Positions 1-10,967 of a stretch of 64,000 nt of DNA are shown here, one piece after another. Where the stretch lies: contig NZ_CP013232.1 of assembly GCF_001584145.1 (NCBI RefSeq), positions 434,001 through 498,000 of the forward strand. Direction: 5' to 3'. Numbering within the stretch: position 1 is the stretch's first letter; each line of letters opens with the position of its first letter. Origin of the DNA: Collimonas fungivorans. GTDB lineage: Bacteria > Pseudomonadota > Gammaproteobacteria > Burkholderiales > Burkholderiaceae_D. Below the pieces are notes generated by a model, which made no database searches, was not told where the DNA came from, and worked only from the letters and a program-made list of their open reading frames with translations. A program made the position numbers and the translations under genes.

Positions 1-2
1 GC

Positions 3-2099
3 AACAGCTTCGGCCCGGACAAGGCGCTGGGTTATGTGATTTCGGCAAACTACGAAAAGGAAAATACCACCTCCATCGGTCACATGACGACCGATAATAT
101 TTTCTACAACTATTACAATGCCGACGGCACGATCGCCAATCCGGCGGGCAGCGGCGGCCCGAAGACCGGTAACGGAATTGCGGTTCCACAGCAGTTCAAA
201 TACTGGCAATATCAGAAAAACCTGGAACGCCAGGGTATCAATGCCAAGCTTGAAGCAAAATTCAATCCCGATGTTTATGGTTTCCTGTCGCTGGGCTATA
301 ACAGCGAGAGCATGCATGAACGGCGTAATGAAACCTTCATCGACGATAGCCGCAGCACGGGCGCCAATCCAGTGTCGAACCAGACCCAGACGTCCGGCCA
401 GTTCGCGCGCGGAGAAGCTGAAACAGGCTATTCGGCATCGACTATCAAACGCACGGTCGAATCGATCCAGAGCGGGATCGACTGGAAACTGGACGACAGC
501 AAGGTTTTGTCCTTGCGCTCCTCGCTGTCGGAAGCCAGTCATCGCGAGCCGCGCGAGCTGGCTAAATATATTTATGCCAATTTCAAGTATCCAGGCGCCG
601 GCTTGGCCCCGGTGCTTAGCGGCACACCGGGACTGGCCATGGGCTACGACACCTCCGGATTCGAACCTGCCGTCAGTCTCAACAATCCTTCCAACTTCAC
701 TAATCTGAATAATTGGCAGGCGTATTACTGGCGGACCGAGGCAGTCAAGATCGATGACCGGGTAGGCAATCTCAAGCTCGACTATCGCTGGAATCAGGAC
801 AGCGATTCGCGCGGACTGGGCGCTGCCGTGGGGATAGACTACCGTCGCCTGAACCATAGCTATAACTACACCAACACCCAGTACTACCCGACCGCCGGCG
901 GCATGACGATGGCCGGCAACGGCTACGTGTCGAGCACGATCATGCCAAACAGCGGCGGTCTACCGTTCTTGATCGTCAATTCGGGAGCGGCCTGGCAGCA
1001 GTTGGCCGCCAATGGCAATATCATCGCGCCCAACAGCGCCAATCTGATCAATAGCACCCAAAGCAATTACTCGCATAGCGAGCAGACAGCGGCCGCTTAT
1101 GCCATGGCGTCCTACAGAACGGATCGCCTGAGCGGCATGTTCGGCTTGCGGCAAGACAACACCACGCTGTCGACCACCGGCAATGTGCGCAATAACGTCA
1201 GCGGCGCCACCACCTGGTTGTCGCAGACTAATGACTCGAAATACAATTTCCTGTTGCCGGCGGCGTCCTTGGTGTTCGATGCTACCAGTACGGTGAAGCT
1301 CAAGGTCGCCGCCAGCCAAACCATCGGCCGGCCTAATTACGATGCCTATGCACCGAATACCACGATTTCGCAAAACACCGACGGCACGGTCTCGGTGACA
1401 CAGGGCAATCCGAACATCAAGCCGCGCGAATCGAACAACCTCGATTTCTCTGCCGAATGGTATTTGCCTAACTCAAGCCTGGCGTCGCTCGCCGTGTTCG
1501 ACAAGCGGATCAAGAACGAAATCTATACCCTGTCAAGCCAAGGAACGCTGTTTTACAACGGCGCTACCCGCACAGCGGCAATCACCCAGCCGCTGAACGC
1601 CTCCAGCTCGACATTGAACGGCGTCGAATTGAACTACGTGCAAGGCTCGCTGGGCTGGTTGTCGCCTTATCTGCAAGGACTCGGCTTTAGCGGCAACCTG
1701 ACCTTCTTGAACGGCGAATTGAACGCGATCACTTCATCCGGCGCGACGCGCAAGATCAATCACCTGGTCAATCAGCCGGACCAGATTCGCAACCTGACGG
1801 TGTTCTACAACTACCAGAAGTTCGGCCTCAGCGCCGCTTACAACTGGACCGGCACCAGCTTGCGGCTGGTCGACGCCAGCTTGCCCAGCCAGGACGTGTA
1901 CTGGCAACCGCGTAAGCAAATCGACCTGCAGGCACGTTACGACCTTGGTTCCGGATGGAAGGCGGTTGCAGAAATCGGCAATCTGACGAATTCACCGGTC
2001 ACCAGCGTAACCGGGCAAAACCGGAACCTGTTGAAGGACACCTTCTCGTTAGGCAGAACCCTCTGGATCGGCCTCAACTACGCTCCGAAAGATCTATAA
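3..2099 (+). CDS. TonB-dependent outer-membrane receptor, 5' partial
   Basis: The frame is open from the window edge, so the signal peptide, TonB box and plug lie outside; 698 residues of beta-barrel are visible. The sequence has the alternating aromatic/polar strands, long loops rich in Asn, Ser and Tyr, and a C-terminal aromatic strand (LWIGLNYAP) typical of TonB-dependent transporters. The segment IGRPNYDAYAP followed by QGNPNIKPRESNNLDFSAEWY is characteristic of the carbohydrate/oligomer-type receptors common in proteobacteria. It is followed at short distance by exbB-exbD-tonB, so the energising complex is encoded with it. The substrate is not shown; the galactoside module downstream makes an oligosaccharide plausible (inference). 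A decayed piece of a similar receptor lies at 14133-14202. Confidence 0.9.
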   Translation, partial: NSFGPDKALGYVISANYEKENTTSIGHMTTDNIFYNYYNADGTIANPAGSGGPKTGNGIAVPQQFKYWQYQKNLERQGINAKLEAKFNPDVYGFLSLGYNSESMHERRNETFIDDSRSTGANPVSNQTQTSGQFARGEAETGYSASTIKRTVESIQSGIDWKLDDSKVLSLRSSLSEASHREPRELAKYIYANFKYPGAGLAPVLSGTPGLAMGYDTSGFEPAVSLNNPSNFTNLNNWQAYYWRTEAVKIDDRVGNLKLDYRWNQDSDSRGLGAAVGIDYRRLNHSYNYTNTQYYPTAGGMTMAGNGYVSSTIMPNSGGLPFLIVNSGAAWQQLAANGNIIAPNSANLINSTQSNYSHSEQTAAAYAMASYRTDRLSGMFGLRQDNTTLSTTGNVRNNVSGATTWLSQTNDSKYNFLLPAASLVFDATSTVKLKVAASQTIGRPNYDAYAPNTTISQNTDGTVSVTQGNPNIKPRESNNLDFSAEWYLPNSSLASLAVFDKRIKNEIYTLSSQGTLFYNGATRTAAITQPLNASSSTLNGVELNYVQGSLGWLSPYLQGLGFSGNLTFLNGELNAITSSGATRKINHLVNQPDQIRNLTVFYNYQKFGLSAAYNWTGTSLRLVDASLPSQDVYWQPRKQIDLQARYDLGSGWKAVAEIGNLTNSPVTSVTGQNRNLLKDTFSLGRTLWIGLNYAPKDL

Positions 2100-2161
2100 A
2101 TCCTGGCTCCCGCCGGCGCGCTGCGGGCAGGAAGTTTCCCCATTTATCAAAGGAATGGAAT

Positions 2162-2878
2162 ATGAACGCATTTCAACAATTCATCGACCTCAGCATGCAG
2201 TCGATGGGCATTATTCCGCTGCTGGCGCTGATATTATTGATAGTGCTGGCGGTAGCCATCGAGCGCATTGCTTTCTTCGGACGCACCGTGCCATCGGGCG
2301 CCAGGATCGACCGCGAATTGTCCGCCATCGATCATCGTCAGGAACAGGCGTTGCGCGAAATCGCTGGCCGCTATCGCGCCACGGTGTTCGGCGGTACTTT
2401 GCAGGCGGTGGTCGATGCGCGACATCTGGATACTCCTGACGCGATGGATCGTTATGTAGACGAAGCTATCGTGCGCACGATGCCGCAACTCGACAAGCAT
2501 CTATGGCTGGTGAATGCGGCCGTGACGCTGGGGCCGCTGATCGGCTTGCTCGGCACCATCATCGGCATTACCGAATCGTTCAATGTGCTGGGAGCAGCTG
2601 GGCCAAGTGCGGGAGCGGTGACGGGCGGGATTGGCCATGCGCTGATCGCTACAGGTTGCGGCCTGATCGTTGCAATCGTAGGCGTAGCCGCCAACAGCTA
2701 TTTCGACAAACGCGCCCGGCTGACCATCTTGCAACTCGATCTGTTGAAACTGATGTGCATCAACCGTTTGCACCTGACCGACTACAGCGTTGGCAAAGTG
2801 CGTTCGGTCCATGGGTCGCACTCCGTTGTACAGTCGGCGTTCGCACGTCCTGTCGGCGCCGAACTGGCAGGAGCATGA
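2162..2878 (+). CDS. exbB: ExbB/MotA/TolQ-family proton-channel protein
   Basis: 238-aa inner-membrane protein. There is an N-terminal transmembrane segment at about residues 17-36 and two more at about 112-135 and 150-175. These contain the conserved family stretch TLGPLIGLLGTIIGI, followed by GGIGHALIATGCGL. With ExbD it forms the channel that converts proton-motive force into TonB motion. The ATG at 2162 is chosen because AAAGGA precedes it at the right distance and it begins directly with the amphipathic N-terminus; the frame is open further upstream into the receptor gene. It is transcribed with exbD, whose ATG lies one base after the TGA. The residues after about 210 are poorly conserved. 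Confidence 0.88.
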   Translation: MNAFQQFIDLSMQSMGIIPLLALILLIVLAVAIERIAFFGRTVPSGARIDRELSAIDHRQEQALREIAGRYRATVFGGTLQAVVDARHLDTPDAMDRYVDEAIVRTMPQLDKHLWLVNAAVTLGPLIGLLGTIIGITESFNVLGAAGPSAGAVTGGIGHALIATGCGLIVAIVGVAANSYFDKRARLTILQLDLLKLMCINRLHLTDYSVGKVRSVHGSHSVVQSAFARPVGAELAGA

Positions 2879-2879
2879 A

Positions 2880-3278
2880 ATGAGCCGCACCCGCTATATG
2901 GAGTCGCACGAGCCGCATATCGAGATTATCCCGATGATCGACATCATGATGTTCCTGCTGATTTTTTTCATGGTGACCATGCTGAAGATGATCGATGCCA
3001 GCGGCATCAAGATCAATATGCCGCAAGCATCAACCGCGGCGCCTCTGCCAAAGACCTCTCTGACCATCACGGTGAAGAAGGACGGCGATCTGTTTCTCGA
3101 TGGACAAGCTGTTTCAGCAGCGTTGCTGACGGAGAAAATCAAGAAGCAATCCCTTGGCGCCAAGCTGGAGGTACTGATCGCCGGCGACAAGGAGGTATCG
3201 CTGGAGAATCTGCTGCATGTGATGGACGTAGCCCGTGCCGCCGGAGTCGATGATATTGGCATCGCCGCCAAACGTTGA
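2880..3278 (+). CDS. exbD: ExbD/TolR-family biopolymer transport protein
   Basis: 132-aa protein with a short cytoplasmic N-terminus, one transmembrane helix (about residues 17-36, IPMIDIMMFLLIFFMVTML) and a periplasmic domain. Asp21 inside the helix matches the proton-carrying aspartate of ExbD/TolR. It partners with the upstream ExbB and downstream TonB. The start at 2880 follows the exbB stop by one base and is preceded by GGAG (in GGCAGGAGC). Three tightly packed genes with one orientation indicate a single transcription unit. Confidence 0.88.
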   Translation: MSRTRYMESHEPHIEIIPMIDIMMFLLIFFMVTMLKMIDASGIKINMPQASTAAPLPKTSLTITVKKDGDLFLDGQAVSAALLTEKIKKQSLGAKLEVLIAGDKEVSLENLLHVMDVARAAGVDDIGIAAKR

Positions 3279-3287
3279 GGTGAGCAG

Positions 3288-3974
3288 ATGAGCTACGCAA
3301 TGTCAGGCGCAAGCCCGCTGCCGGAACCAGAAACGAGCCTGCGCTGGCCATTGGCACTGTTGATCGCTGGCGCCGTCGAGTTGACCTTGATTTTTCTGGT
3401 ATTGGGTACTCATGCCAAGCCGGTTGCGGCATTGCTGCCGGCGCCGGTAAAAATTGCGCGCCTGGTGACGATTGCCGATGTGCCTGGAGAGCCGGATCCG
3501 GCACCAACTGCGCCGCCGCAAAAACTTGAATCCCCGAAACCTGCCATCAAACCTTTGCCGCAGCCATCGCCGAAACCGCAGGCCGATGCGGCTCCAGTGG
3601 AATCCAAACCGGAATTACAGGTAGATAGTACGCAGCAAGAGGCGCCTCCGGCAGCATTGCCTGTCGTGCAGAGGACCCAAGCGTCGATCCCCGCAAAAGC
3701 GGATAAGCCAGGCACAGTCCGACGCGGCATCGTACCCCTGGTCAGGGTTGAGCCAGATTATCCGGCGCGTGCGCTTGCCGCCAACACCGAAGGCGTCGTG
3801 GTAGCCCATGTGACGATAGAAAAGGATGGCAGCGTTAGTAGTGTAAATATCGTTCGCGCGCAGCCACCGAAGATTTTTGATCCGGAAGCCATTCGTGCAT
3901 TGATGCGCTGGAAATTTTCTCAGAACGACGGCGGCACGGTCGGAGAGGTGGAATTACATTTCACTTTGAACTGA
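3288..3974 (+). CDS. tonB: TonB energy-transducing protein
   Basis: 228-aa protein: a cytoplasmic start, one transmembrane anchor (about residues 20-40), a Pro/Lys/Ala-rich periplasm-spanning region (about 60-135) and a C-terminal TonB domain (about 148-228). The domain has the conserved VEPDYPARALAANTEGVVVAHVTI-type core, here beginning at about residue 152, and the ALMRWKFSQ segment. The domain contacts the TonB box of the receptor. AGGTGAGCAG precedes the ATG. As the third gene of the exbBD-tonB unit it probably serves the adjacent receptor specifically. Confidence 0.88.
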   Translation: MSYAMSGASPLPEPETSLRWPLALLIAGAVELTLIFLVLGTHAKPVAALLPAPVKIARLVTIADVPGEPDPAPTAPPQKLESPKPAIKPLPQPSPKPQADAAPVESKPELQVDSTQQEAPPAALPVVQRTQASIPAKADKPGTVRRGIVPLVRVEPDYPARALAANTEGVVVAHVTIEKDGSVSSVNIVRAQPPKIFDPEAIRALMRWKFSQNDGGTVGEVELHFTLN

Positions 3975-4115
3975 CTGCTGCAAATTACAGCAGGTATAAA
4001 AACATAGAGTGACGGTGGCGCAAGACGATGATCGTCACCGGCGAATGCGGCGATCGGCGATTTTCCGTAACAAAAAAATATCGCTCAACTTTTACACTAA
4101 AAATAATTTTCATTT

Positions 4116-6227
4116 ATGACATCTTCTTCACAAAGCAGACGCCGATTCCTGAAACTGGCCGCTGGCTCGACCGGTGCGGCGTTATCCCTCGGCGGCTTGC
4201 CTCTGTCGATTCAACGAGCGCTCGCCATTCCCGCATCGTCTCCGACCGGTACCATCAAAGATGTGAAACGCGTGGTGATATTGATGCAGGAGAATCGTTC
4301 CTTCGATCACTATTTTGGCACGATGAAAGGAGTACGCGGATTCGGCGACCGGATACCCAGGCCGCAGCCGAATGGCAAATCGGTGTTTCACCAGCAGGGC
4401 AAGAATGGCAAACTTATCCTGCCGTTCAGGATGGAAATGCAGACCACGAGTGCAGGGTGCGCCGGCGGCGATTTACCGCATGCGTGGTCTGACCAGCATG
4501 CAGCTTGGAATCACGGCAAATACGACAGCTGGATTGAAGCCAAGAAAAATCCTGTGACAATGGGCTATTTCACAAGGGAGGATATTCCCTTTCATTTCGC
4601 GTTGGCAGAAGCGTTCACCATTTGCGATGCTTATCACTGTTCTGTACCTGGATCTACCAATCCCAACCGCTTCCATCTGATGACCGGCACTATAGATCCA
4701 TCCGGCGCTGGTGGCGGCCCGGTCACGTATCAGCCTAAGCCCGGCGTCTGGTCGGGCGTCGCTGGCGAAATTCCACATGCTGCTGACAGTTATAGCTGGA
4801 CTACGTATCCAGAACGCCTTCAAGAGCACAACGTTTCCTGGCGTGTTTATCAAGGTACTAACGACATGAACGCAGCCAACGGCGACTATCCAAGTGACTT
4901 CAATGTGCTGCAGCACTTCTTCCGGCAATACCAGTCGGCTCCGGCAACGTCGCCGTTATGGATCAACGGTTGCAGTAAATACACATTGGAAAATTTCGCC
5001 ACTGACGTGACGGATAACACCCTGCCTCAGGTGTCATGGTTGATGCCCCCGCTAGTTCATTCAGAACATCCAATTCGGACGCCGGCATATGGCGCCAGTT
5101 ACATCAGTCAGGTGCTAAATATTCTGACCTCCAATCCGGCCTTGTGGAGTAGTACCGTGTTCCTTGTTACCTATGACGAGAACGACGGTTTTTTTGATCA
5201 CATGGTGCCTCCTATGCCACCGATGTCCCGCTTGAACGGACTCTCCACCGTGGATGTTTCGCAGGAACTTCATACAGTAGGCGACTACGTCAATCGGGCA
5301 GATAATTTGCCATATGGCTTAGGAGCGCGGGTTCCGATGTTTGTCATATCGCCATGGTCGAAGGGCGGGGCGGTGTGTTCCCAGGTATTTGATCACACCT
5401 CGATACTCCAGTTTCTGGAGCAAGTCTTCGATGTTCAGGAACCGAATATCAGTCCTTGGCGCAGAGCGGTGTGTGGCGATTTGACCTCAGCCTTCGATTT
5501 CTCCAAGGTGGACGCGAGTAAGCCAGGTTTGCCAGACACATCCCGATATCAAGATGCATCAGATGCCCAATGTAAGCTGCCGCCACCAGTTCCACCGGCA
5601 TTGGCCGTGTTGCCACTGCAGGAAACCGGTATACGCCGGGCCAGAACATTGCCTTATGCATTGGCTGTCGAAGAACGGCACGACATTGACAATAACCTAG
5701 TCTGGCTGGATTTCAGGAATGCCGGAAAAGCCGGCGCAGTTTTTCACGTCTATTCGGGCGACATACCTGATGGCCCAAAAACTTACACGATCGAAGCCGG
5801 TAAAAGATTATCGGATGCATGGCAGGCGGTTGCCAACAGCGAAACCTACGATCTTAGCGTCTACGGTCCGAATGGCTTCTTGCGTCAATTCAAAGGAGTA
5901 ATCTCGGCTGCGGCGATTAGACGAGAACCTGTCGTAAGAGCGCATTACGATGCTATAAAGGGCAATCTCTTTTTGACTATCAAGAACAGTGGGAAAGCCA
6001 CGATAAAGGTAACGGTAGTTGACAATGCTTATGGCAATGCATCTCGTACCCTGACGATCGCTTGCGGTACCAGCGTGACGGAACGATGGCTGCTCGCATC
6101 CAGCAATCAATGGTATGACCTTAGCGTCGCCACGCACGCCGGTGGTCATTTTGTGCGTCGTTTTGCGGGCCATGTCGAAACTGGAAAGGACTCAACTTCC
6201 GATCCGGCGCCTCATTACTCTCTGTAG
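4116..6227 (+). CDS. Tat-exported phosphocholine-type phospholipase C
   Basis: 703-aa enzyme of the bacterial non-haemolytic/haemolytic phospholipase C family (acid phosphatase AcpA superfamily), which cleaves phospholipids to diacylglycerol and a phosphorylated head group outside the inner membrane. The N-terminus has a twin-arginine signal (SRRRFLK, residues 7-13, then a hydrophobic stretch ending near ALA at 37). The catalytic signature QENRSFDHYFG is at residues 58-68, and TYDENDGFFDH, with further metal-binding residues, lies around residue 353. Two C-terminal beta-sandwich repeats (about 515-600 and 610-690) match the DUF756 pair of these enzymes, and the length is normal for the family. 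It stands between tonB and the IS-end remnant, without an obvious operon partner. No strong Shine-Dalgarno is visible before the ATG. Confidence 0.88.
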   Translation: MTSSSQSRRRFLKLAAGSTGAALSLGGLPLSIQRALAIPASSPTGTIKDVKRVVILMQENRSFDHYFGTMKGVRGFGDRIPRPQPNGKSVFHQQGKNGKLILPFRMEMQTTSAGCAGGDLPHAWSDQHAAWNHGKYDSWIEAKKNPVTMGYFTREDIPFHFALAEAFTICDAYHCSVPGSTNPNRFHLMTGTIDPSGAGGGPVTYQPKPGVWSGVAGEIPHAADSYSWTTYPERLQEHNVSWRVYQGTNDMNAANGDYPSDFNVLQHFFRQYQSAPATSPLWINGCSKYTLENFATDVTDNTLPQVSWLMPPLVHSEHPIRTPAYGASYISQVLNILTSNPALWSSTVFLVTYDENDGFFDHMVPPMPPMSRLNGLSTVDVSQELHTVGDYVNRADNLPYGLGARVPMFVISPWSKGGAVCSQVFDHTSILQFLEQVFDVQEPNISPWRRAVCGDLTSAFDFSKVDASKPGLPDTSRYQDASDAQCKLPPPVPPALAVLPLQETGIRRARTLPYALAVEERHDIDNNLVWLDFRNAGKAGAVFHVYSGDIPDGPKTYTIEAGKRLSDAWQAVANSETYDLSVYGPNGFLRQFKGVISAAAIRREPVVRAHYDAIKGNLFLTIKNSGKATIKVTVVDNAYGNASRTLTIACGTSVTERWLLASSNQWYDLSVATHAGGHFVRRFAGHVETGKDSTSDPAPHYSL

Positions 6228-6266
6228 AAAATGAACCAGAAATGTATCTGATCCGTGAGGTCGAGA

Positions 6267-6292
6267 GTGGGTCAATTTTGGATGCAAATCAA
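6267..6292 (+). mobile_element. Solo IS21-type terminal repeat
   Basis: GTGGGTCAATTTTGGATG followed by CAAAT matches, with one change, two tandem copies at 14953-14975 and 14987-15009 next to an istA remnant. Only the end motif is recognisable; no transposase lies beside it. It overlaps the stop codon of the LacI-family gene (TGA at 6291-6289), so the regulator's last codons abut the IS scar. Confidence 0.55.
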
Positions 6293-7302
6293 TAGGTGGC
6301 CGGACCAGTTGATGCGCGTTCTATCAATTGCGGCGTTGCCGTGATTCGCATTGCGGCCAATTGGCCCGGCTTGCCGATCAGGTCTAGCAGCAGAGCGACG
6401 GCCATTTCGGCGGCGCTGACCGTGGGTACGGCCACCGTCGTCAGGGCCGGACGCGAAAGGCGCGCCCATTGAATGTCGGTGATGCCGATAATCGAAATAT
6501 CGTCGGGTACCTTCAATCCCAGGTCGGCCGCGGCGTTCAAAGCGCCAAGCGCCGGCAGATCATTGCTGGCAAAAATGGCGGTCAGCTGCGGATGCGCTTT
6601 GAGCAAGGCTTTCGCGCTATCATAGCCGGCCTCTACCGAGTCTTCGATGTAGCGCGTCCGGTTCTGGGGATGTTTTTGTCCGACTGCGCCGCAGGCGGAC
6701 AGATATCCTTTGTAGCGTTCGGCGTGTATGCCGTTGACCTTGCTGCCAACCAGTGCACCAATATGCTGGTGGCCCAAGCCGATGAGATGGCGTCCTGCGA
6801 TCGCGCCTGCTTCAAAAAAATCCACTGCGATGCAGGGCAGTTCAGGTGGCGCATCTAATTTTTCCCACATGCAGAGTACCACCGGAGCGCCACGTTGCTC
6901 GGTTTTCTTCAAGTCGTCGATGGACAGGTTGGCGTTCATTACCAGCACGCCTTCGGACAAGGTGCCTGCGATCTGGTCGAGATAGGCGCGCCCCGTTTCC
7001 GGGTCGTCATTGGTGTTGCAGACAATCAGAAATCGTCCGCTGGCGCGCGCTGCGCGTTCAGCGGCCAGTGCAAATTCGGGATAAAAAGGATTGGCAATGC
7101 TGGATACCATCAGGGCCAATGTTGGCGCGCATCCTTCTGCCAGTGCGCGAGCGGTGAGATGCGGACGATATCCCAACTGTTCGACTGCCGCTAGAACGCG
7201 CAAGCGGGTCTGCTCGCCGACCTTGCCGCGTTTGCGCAAGACATTGGAGACTGTCGCGGACGTCACGCCGGCCAGGGAGGCGACTTCAGAAAGAGTAGGC
7301 AT
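6289..7302 (-). CDS. LacI-family transcriptional repressor
   Basis: 337-aa regulator. The N-terminal helix-turn-helix (TLSEVASLAGVTSATVSNVL, residues 3-22) and hinge (about 45-60) precede a periplasmic-binding-protein-like ligand domain ending near residue 335. It is divergent from the galactoside ABC/GH42 operon, and a perfect 18-bp palindrome with a central GC lies between them (7590-7607), so it very likely represses that operon until a sugar inducer binds. The ATG at 7302 is chosen because it gives the canonical LacI N-terminus; no good Shine-Dalgarno precedes it, and an in-frame TTG at 7335 preceded by AGGCGG is an alternative. The stop codon lies inside an IS-end remnant, but the length is normal. 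Confidence 0.87.
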   Translation of the reverse strand: MPTLSEVASLAGVTSATVSNVLRKRGKVGEQTRLRVLAAVEQLGYRPHLTARALAEGCAPTLALMVSSIANPFYPEFALAAERAARASGRFLIVCNTNDDPETGRAYLDQIAGTLSEGVLVMNANLSIDDLKKTEQRGAPVVLCMWEKLDAPPELPCIAVDFFEAGAIAGRHLIGLGHQHIGALVGSKVNGIHAERYKGYLSACGAVGQKHPQNRTRYIEDSVEAGYDSAKALLKAHPQLTAIFASNDLPALGALNAAADLGLKVPDDISIIGITDIQWARLSRPALTTVAVPTVSAAEMAVALLLDLIGKPGQLAAMRITATPQLIERASTGPATY

Positions 7303-7548
7303 GGGGTGGAGGAAAATTTGAGCTCTCGTATTCAACCGCCTATCACCGGCATTGTCAACGAGGCATATCGCACGGATTGAATCCCCCAGTCGATGGCAGC
7401 GCTCGGGGATGAAAAATGTTGTTGCAAACTCAGCGTTGAACTGTGCCGCAATTTCGATTGCACAGAAAAAAGAAGGTTGGTATTATCGAGCGGAATGATC
7501 GATACCAACGGCGTCATTCTCAGAATAACAACGTGGAGACAATATCAA

Positions 7549-7602
7549 TGAAGTTCAAAAAAAGCAGTAGCATTTTTTTTTGGAGCATTAGGTTAAGCGC
7601 TT
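7549..7602 (+). other. Short reading frame resembling a severed gene start
   Basis: GGAGACAATATCA precedes an ATG that opens a 17-codon frame, MKFKKSSSIFFWSIRLSA, which has the Lys-rich then hydrophobic start of a signal peptide. The stop falls inside the operator palindrome. It could be a leader peptide or the stub of a lost receptor or secreted-protein gene; the sequence does not decide. Confidence 0.2.
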
Positions 7603-7607
7603 AACCT
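7590..7607. promoter_or_regulatory. Probable LacI-family operator
   Basis: AGGTTAAGCGCTTAACCT is a perfect 18-bp inverted repeat with the central CG-containing core typical of LacI/GalR operators. It lies 148 bp before the ATPase gene and 288 bp from the divergent repressor. The 453-bp gap 7303-7755 holds no other recognisable gene apart from the short frame at 7549. Confidence 0.7.
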
Positions 7608-7755
7608 GTTAGCCTTTTCCCATTCAAACCAGGCGGCATGCAAGCCGTCAGCTGGTTCAAGCAGATTGAACGGCTGGGATCGCGGCGCTAACCTGTGCTG
7701 CTTGTTTGGGAAATTTTACAGTCTAGTTTGTCAACTTCCGCAGGGAAAGGGACCT

Positions 7756-8895
<1,140 letters not shown>

Positions 8896-8947
8896 CAGGC
8901 GCTACCACCTCAATTACAACAACGACCACAACCATGGAGCGAGATTC

Positions 8948-10915
8948 ATGTCGATACGATTAGGGGTCTGTTACTACCCTGAACACTGGCCCGAAGCAAT
9001 CTGGCGCAGCGATGCGCAACGTATGACGGCGCTGGGCATCAAGCAAGTGCGCATCGGTGAGTTCGCGTGGAGCCGGATCGAACCCTCACCCGGACAATAT
9101 CAATGGGACTGGCTGGACCGTGCAATCCAGGTGCTGGCCGATGCCGGCCTGGAAGTAGTCATGTGCACGCCGACGGCGACGCCGCCGAAGTGGCTGATTG
9201 ACCAGCATGCGGATATCCTGCCGGTGGATGCCAACGGCAGGGCGCGGGGCTTCGGTTCGCGCCGCCATTACGACTTTTCCTCGCCATCGTATTTCAAGGA
9301 ATCGCAGCGCATCGTCACTCTCCTGGCGCAACGCTATGGCAGGCATCCGGCAATCACCGCCTGGCAAGTGGATAACGAATATGGCTGCCATCATACGGTG
9401 GTGAGCTATTCGGCGGCGGCACAGCAGGGGTTTCGCCGCTGGCTGCAGCAGCGCTATCACACCATAGACGCGCTCAACCAGGCTTGGGGTACCGTATTCT
9501 GGAGCGCCGAGTACCGCAGTTTCGACGAAATCGACGCGCCGGTCGGCACCGTGACGGAAGCGCATCCTTCGCATCGCCTGGATTACCGACGCTTTGCGTC
9601 CGATGAAGTGGCGCGCTATAACCGCATGCAAGTCGATATCCTGAGAGCGCATGCGCCAGGACGTGTGATGGTGCACAATTTTATGCAAATGTTTACCGAA
9701 TTCGACCACTATCCGGTGGCGGCGGATCTCGATGTCGCCAGCTGGGACAGTTATCCGCTCGGCGCTCTGGAGGAGCTGTGGTTCGCGCCGGAAATCAAGG
9801 CTCGCTGGCTGCGCACTGGCCATCCTGACTTCGCTTCCTTTAATCACGATTTGTACCGGGGCATGTCGGCGCAACCGTTCTGGGTGATGGAGCAGCAGCC
9901 GGGGCCGGTGAACTGGGCGCAATGGAATCCGAATCCTCTGCCGGGCATGGTGCGCCTGTGGAGTTGGGAAGCCTTTGCGCACGGCGCCGGCTGCGTCTCC
10001 TACTTCCGCTGGCGGCAAGTGCCGTTCGCCCAGGAACAAATGCATGCAGGCCTGAATACGCCCGATAATCGTCTCGACATCGGGGGCCATGAAGCGCAAC
10101 GCGTGGCCGAGGAAATACAGCAGGTCGAGCAGGCGGCAGGAGCGCTGCAGCAACCGCACGGCAAGGTCGCGCTGTTGTTCGATTACGCCGCCAAGTGGTT
10201 GTTCGAGATCCATCCGCAGGGGGCGGATTTCCATTATCCGCAGGTCGCCTTTGAATATTATTCTGCCTTGCGTTCGCTTGGCCTGGACGTGGATATTGTT
10301 CCGCTCAGCGCAGAGCTTGATGGCTACGCCATGATCGTGGTGCCTCCATTGCCTGTGCTGTCCGAGGACTTGGTCGCCCGCCTGAAAGCGAGCGGGGCGC
10401 AGGTATTGCTCGGGCCGCGTAGCGGCTCCAAGACCGCTTCTTTGCAAATACCGGCGAATCTGCCGCCAGGCCTTTTGCAGGAAATACTGCCGATACGCGT
10501 ATGGCGCGTCGAATCGATGCGACCCAACGTGACGGAACCGGTTGAGAGCGGCGGACGGCAAGGCAAGGCATATCACTGGCGCGATCTGATCGAGGCCGGC
10601 GAAGGTGTGAAGGTGGTCGCCGCCTTCGGCGACGGTCATCCTGCGATTCTGCAACATGAGCGCTTGCACTATCTGGCCAGCGTGTTCGATGCCGATTTCA
10701 CCTGTGACTATTTCGAACGGGCCGCGCTTGCTGCCGGCCTGGCGCCGGAGCGCTTGCCGGAAACCTTGCGCATCAGCCATCGAGGCGGATTGACGTTCGC
10801 CTTCAACTACGGGAGTCAGTCGTGTGTTGTGCCGCACGGCGAGCATGCGGAATTCATTGTCGGCGCCAGCCCGCTTGCGGCACAGGGAGTCGCCATCTAT
10901 CGCAGTCGGCATTAA
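8948..10915 (+). CDS. Beta-galactosidase, glycoside hydrolase family 42
   Basis: 655-aa GH42 enzyme hydrolysing terminal beta-galactosides, presumably in the cytoplasm because no signal peptide is present. The TIM barrel starts at [10 protein letters not shown] (residues 6-15). The acid/base Glu144 lies in VDNEYGC and the nucleophile Glu315 in [10 protein letters not shown]. The trimerisation domain (about 390-590) and a small C-terminal beta domain follow, and the length matches the family (about 650-690). The ATG at 8948 is preceded by GGAGCGAGATTC. Its place inside a sugar ABC operon suggests that imported galacto-oligosaccharides are split after uptake. Confidence 0.92.
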   Translation: MSIRLGVCYYPEHWPEAIWRSDAQRMTALGIKQVRIGEFAWSRIEPSPGQYQWDWLDRAIQVLADAGLEVVMCTPTATPPKWLIDQHADILPVDANGRARGFGSRRHYDFSSPSYFKESQRIVTLLAQRYGRHPAITAWQVDNEYGCHHTVVSYSAAAQQGFRRWLQQRYHTIDALNQAWGTVFWSAEYRSFDEIDAPVGTVTEAHPSHRLDYRRFASDEVARYNRMQVDILRAHAPGRVMVHNFMQMFTEFDHYPVAADLDVASWDSYPLGALEELWFAPEIKARWLRTGHPDFASFNHDLYRGMSAQPFWVMEQQPGPVNWAQWNPNPLPGMVRLWSWEAFAHGAGCVSYFRWRQVPFAQEQMHAGLNTPDNRLDIGGHEAQRVAEEIQQVEQAAGALQQPHGKVALLFDYAAKWLFEIHPQGADFHYPQVAFEYYSALRSLGLDVDIVPLSAELDGYAMIVVPPLPVLSEDLVARLKASGAQVLLGPRSGSKTASLQIPANLPPGLLQEILPIRVWRVESMRPNVTEPVESGGRQGKAYHWRDLIEAGEGVKVVAAFGDGHPAILQHERLHYLASVFDADFTCDYFERAALAAGLAPERLPETLRISHRGGLTFAFNYGSQSCVVPHGEHAEFIVGASPLAAQGVAIYRSRH

Positions 10916-10967
10916 AAATTTGGCAAGCAGATTGTTTTTTATGAACCATAATAATTAGGAGACAAGT

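Noticed and set aside
4028..4492. 154-codon frame overlapping the phospholipase start
   Set aside because: Overlaps the Tat signal and catalytic motif of the phospholipase in another frame; no homology.
9086..10912. 608-codon antisense reading frame opposite the GH42 gene
   Set aside because: High-GC third positions of the real gene keep the antisense frame open; composition is His/Arg-rich and no domain or ribosome site is visible.
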